A stretch of DNA of 16,228 nucleotides from an uncultured Anaerotruncus sp. (GTDB taxonomy: Bacteria; Bacillota; Clostridia; Oscillospirales; Ruminococcaceae): assembly GCF_902490045.1 (NCBI RefSeq), contig NZ_CABUCJ010000053.1, forward strand, positions 1-16,228, given 5' to 3'. Every line of letters starts with the position of its first letter. Position 1 is the first letter of the stretch. Made by a program: the position numbers and the translations under genes. Shown piece by piece: positions 14,693 to 16,228 of this stretch. Under the pieces are notes generated by a model. The model made no database searches. It was not told where the DNA came from and saw nothing but the letters and a program-made list of their open reading frames with translations.

Positions 14693-14983
14693 TTATTTCA
14701 GAAGCTTAATTTTGCCGAGCAGAGGGACTTCTTTCTCTTCCTCTTTGCAGGCGGCGACAAGGCCCATGATCCAGAAAACAAACACCACAATGCTGGCGAT
14801 TCCGCCGATGATCGCACCGACGATGGTGATCTGGGCAACGATGCTGCAGACGATACCCGCCAGGAAAATGACAAGGGCCTGATTCAGGTGGAACTTCGCG
14901 CCCTCCTTGTCGCCCGCGAAAAACGCGATGATCCAGCCAATCCAAGTGATGTACGCGACAATGCCAGTCGTTTTTTTGTTCAC
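14693..14983 (-). CDS. Small DUF4870-like membrane protein
   Basis: A 96-residue, mostly hydrophobic protein with about three membrane segments: roughly 5-23 (TGIVAYITWIGWIIAFF), 33-50 (NQALVIFLAGIVCSIVAQI) and 55-79. A charged loop GDKEGAKFHLNQ lies between the first two, typical of DUF4870 or Tic20-like small proteins of unknown function, and the C-terminus is lysine/glutamate rich. The start is GTG at 14983, chosen because a perfect AGGAGG lies about seven bases upstream and translation from there covers the first helix. It has its own promoter and terminator, so it is a single-gene unit unrelated to the catabolic operons. Function unknown. Confidence 0.85.
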   Translation of the reverse strand: MNKKTTGIVAYITWIGWIIAFFAGDKEGAKFHLNQALVIFLAGIVCSIVAQITIVGAIIGGIASIVVFVFWIMGLVAACKEEEKEVPLLGKIKLLK

Positions 14984-15020
14984 GAAATAACCTCCTCAAA
15001 ATTTCCCAAGGCTCCCCTTC

Positions 15021-15049
15021 ATCTTACCCCATTCGGCACCAATTGTCAA
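15021..15049 (-). promoter_or_regulatory. Promoter of the DUF4870-like gene
   Basis: Minus-strand TTGACA (15049-15044) and TAAGAT (15026-15021) are 17 bases apart. Transcription would start near 15014, about 30 bases before the GTG start. Confidence 0.65.
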
Positions 15050-15158
15050 AGAAACTCACAATTTTTACAAAGAGAACTCATGAAAAGATATGCATGGAAT
15101 TTTGTTCTTATTCGATGTGAGCGGATAAGCAACCGGAAAGAGGCGCATATTTATTCCC

Positions 15159-15722
15159 TCAGCCGCCTGTCGCCCGGCGCAGCGACGGATAGACCGCGAG
15201 CGCCAGCGCCCCGCCGGCCAAAGCGGTCACAAACTGCGGCCAGGAGAACATGATCGAGAGCATCTGCACCTGCTTGGGCGGCACGTTCGGGAGCATCCCC
15301 AAAATCGCCGGGACCGTCAGCCACAGCACCGCGCATTTCGCCCCCGCGCCGACCAGCACGCCCGCCACCCGCAGGCCCGTGCCGTCCGATTTTCCGAAAA
15401 AGAACCATGCCGCCACCGCAATCACCGCGTTTCCCAGCGCGATCGCGGGCACGATGAAGGGCACCGGTGTCATGCCGAGCAGCGCCGCCAGAATCGACGA
15501 GATGACTCCGCAGGCCACCCCCGACCAGAGCCCCACGCTGGCCGCCGCCAGAATCAGGACCAGATTGACCAGCGAGCCGGTCACCAGTTGGTTGAGACTG
15601 AACGGGCCGGCGATTACCGCCCCCGCCGGCAGGAGTTTGCCGATGATCTGCGCGAGCAGCACAAGCGCCGTGCACAGCGCCGTGCGGGTGATCCATTTTA
15701 CCTTATGATCTGTATTGGTCAT
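15159..15722 (-). CDS. ECF transporter S component (substrate unknown)
   Basis: A 187-residue integral membrane protein with about six hydrophobic segments (near 11-30, 45-62, 65-83, 88-108, 117-137 and 157-178), the usual size and layout of the substrate-binding S component of energy-coupling-factor vitamin or metal transporters. An AxxxA-like stretch in the first helix (TRTALCTALVLLAQ) fits the EcfT-contact motif seen in S components. GAGGAGG lies eight bases before the ATG at 15722. No EcfA or EcfT gene is nearby, so it would use a shared module encoded elsewhere (group II). The ligand cannot be told from sequence; BioY, ThiT and FolT signatures were not evident. A near-consensus promoter drives it. 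No clear terminator was seen in 15061-15158. Confidence 0.8.
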   Translation of the reverse strand: MTNTDHKVKWITRTALCTALVLLAQIIGKLLPAGAVIAGPFSLNQLVTGSLVNLVLILAAASVGLWSGVACGVISSILAALLGMTPVPFIVPAIALGNAVIAVAAWFFFGKSDGTGLRVAGVLVGAGAKCAVLWLTVPAILGMLPNVPPKQVQMLSIMFSWPQFVTALAGGALALAVYPSLRRATGG

Positions 15723-15745
15723 TGAAAAGCCTCCTCACGGGTATA

Positions 15746-15773
15746 ATTATACTCGTAAGGTATAGTTTGTCAA
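15746..15773 (-). promoter_or_regulatory. Promoter of the ECF S-component gene, with palindrome at -10
   Basis: Minus-strand TTGACA (15773-15768) and TATAAT (15751-15746) match consensus fully, with a 16-base spacer. The -10 lies in the palindrome GTATAATTATAC (15741-15752), and a second GTATA/TATAC pairing spans 15748-15764, which could be an operator. Confidence 0.75.
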
Positions 15774-15824
15774 GGCCTTGGCGTGGGCTTTGCCCCGCCG
15801 GCGGCCGGTGGCGGTTTTAGATTT

Positions 15825-16119
15825 GCCGCTCATCGAGCGGCGGAGCATGTCGGTAGTCGACCGACAGCGACCCTATTTCTTGTACGGACAAGAAATAGGG
15901 GAAAGAAACCGCAGGGGGCTTAGGCGGCCTGCCCGGGCTGCGCCCGGAGCGCGCTTACGCGCGACGGCCGCTCGCGGGCGCTCCGCCCCGCGACCCCGGC
16001 TTGAGTCCGCTACGCGGACCCGGTCCCTTCGGGGCCGGATTTCTTAAGAGGTTGGCCTGCGGCCATGAACTTGACCCCCGCGCCGCCTCCGGTTGGCCTT
16101 CGGCCAAAGTCGGCGGCGC
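15825..16119. repeat. Dense array of short GC-rich hairpins (probable dispersed repeat or structured RNA)
   Basis: At least eight inverted repeats follow one another: 15825-15841 (7-base arms, ATC loop), 15848-15866 (TGTCGGT arms), 15871-15900 (13-base arms CCCTATTTCTTGT, ACGG loop), 15933-15947 (TGC loop), 15972-15993, 16005-16019 (TAC loop), 16053-16065 (TGC loop) and 16093-16107 (TTC loop) nested within 16080-16119 (8-base outer arms). Several share stem-triloop form TNC. No protein-coding signal is credible in the 15774-16180 gap. This pattern is typical of repeat elements scattered in intergenic DNA, but copy number cannot be seen here. Confidence 0.55.
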
Positions 16120-16180
16120 CGTGACAAGGATCAATGAACGAGTGTACAGCAACCCGCCCGCCGCCGCGCCGCGGGCGCAA

Positions 16181-16228
16181 TGCCTCTGCCTGAGAGTCTC
16201 AGGAACCGTACCCGAAGTGCATTCGGGG
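16181..16228 (-). promoter_or_regulatory. Partial glycine riboswitch-like aptamer, cut by the window edge
   Basis: Read on the minus strand, the end holds a hairpin CCCGAA-N5-TTCGGG (16227-16211) followed by ACTCTCAGGCAGAGG (16197-16183), which resembles the conserved 3' portion of glycine aptamers (ACTCTCAGGCAAAAGGAC). The 5' half of the aptamer would lie outside the window. No gene follows it directly: the next minus-strand gene is the ECF S component more than 450 bases away with its own promoter. Confidence 0.5.

Noticed and set aside
15825..16119. CRISPR array
   Set aside because: The inverted repeats differ in sequence, size and spacing, with no identical direct repeats and no cas genes.
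15955..16152. Possible 65-residue protein after the riboswitch-like element, TTG start
   Set aside because: Runs entirely through the hairpin array, has low-complexity Gly/Pro/Arg composition and no proper ribosome binding site.

Overview
The window reads as a piece of a GC-rich, low-GC-lineage-style Firmicute chromosome, most likely a gut clostridium of the Oscillospiraceae/Ruminococcaceae type. This is inferred from the strong AGGAGG ribosome binding sites, TTGACA/TATAAT promoters, a lipoprotein sugar-binding protein, an ECF transporter S component and small AT-rich regulatory islands in otherwise GC-rich DNA. No taxonomic marker gene is present.

About 13 kb (1-13040) is one carbohydrate or sugar-acid catabolic locus with two minus-strand operons. 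Operon A (13040 down to 7101) encodes a XylF-like binding lipoprotein, a TIM-barrel sugar isomerase/epimerase, a XylG/RbsA-like double ATPase, a XylH-like permease and a mandelate-racemase-type acid-sugar dehydratase. Operon B (5788 down to 31 and perhaps beyond) encodes a zinc alcohol dehydrogenase, an N-acetylneuraminate-lyase/DapA-type aldolase, an aldo/keto reductase, a fructose-6-phosphate-aldolase-like transaldolase, a second isomerase/epimerase and a Gfo/Idh/MocA oxidoreductase. Between them, on the plus strand and divergent from operon B, lies a ROK-family regulator (5922-6926). A GntR/FCD regulator (13731-14459) is divergent from operon A. A reasonable reading is import of a sugar or sugar derivative, oxidation/epimerisation, dehydration to a 2-keto-3-deoxy acid, aldol cleavage to pyruvate plus an aldehyde, and reduction of that aldehyde. 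No kinase is in the window, so the route may be non-phosphorylative. The substrate cannot be named from sequence.

The 690-base intergenic region 13041-13730 is AT-rich and dense in signals. It holds the operon A promoter, the probable GntR promoter, and a perfect TTGACA-N17-TATAAT promoter on the plus strand that faces a GC-richer, foldable stretch with no credible ORF (candidate small RNA). TTGA/TCAA inverted repeats overlap the -35 boxes of two of these promoters.

The right end is unrelated housekeeping or accessory DNA: two intrinsic terminators, a small DUF4870-like membrane protein (GTG start), an ECF transporter S component with a near-consensus promoter, then about 450 bases packed with short GC-rich hairpins (probable dispersed repeat or structured RNA), and at the edge the 3' part of what looks like a glycine riboswitch on the minus strand.
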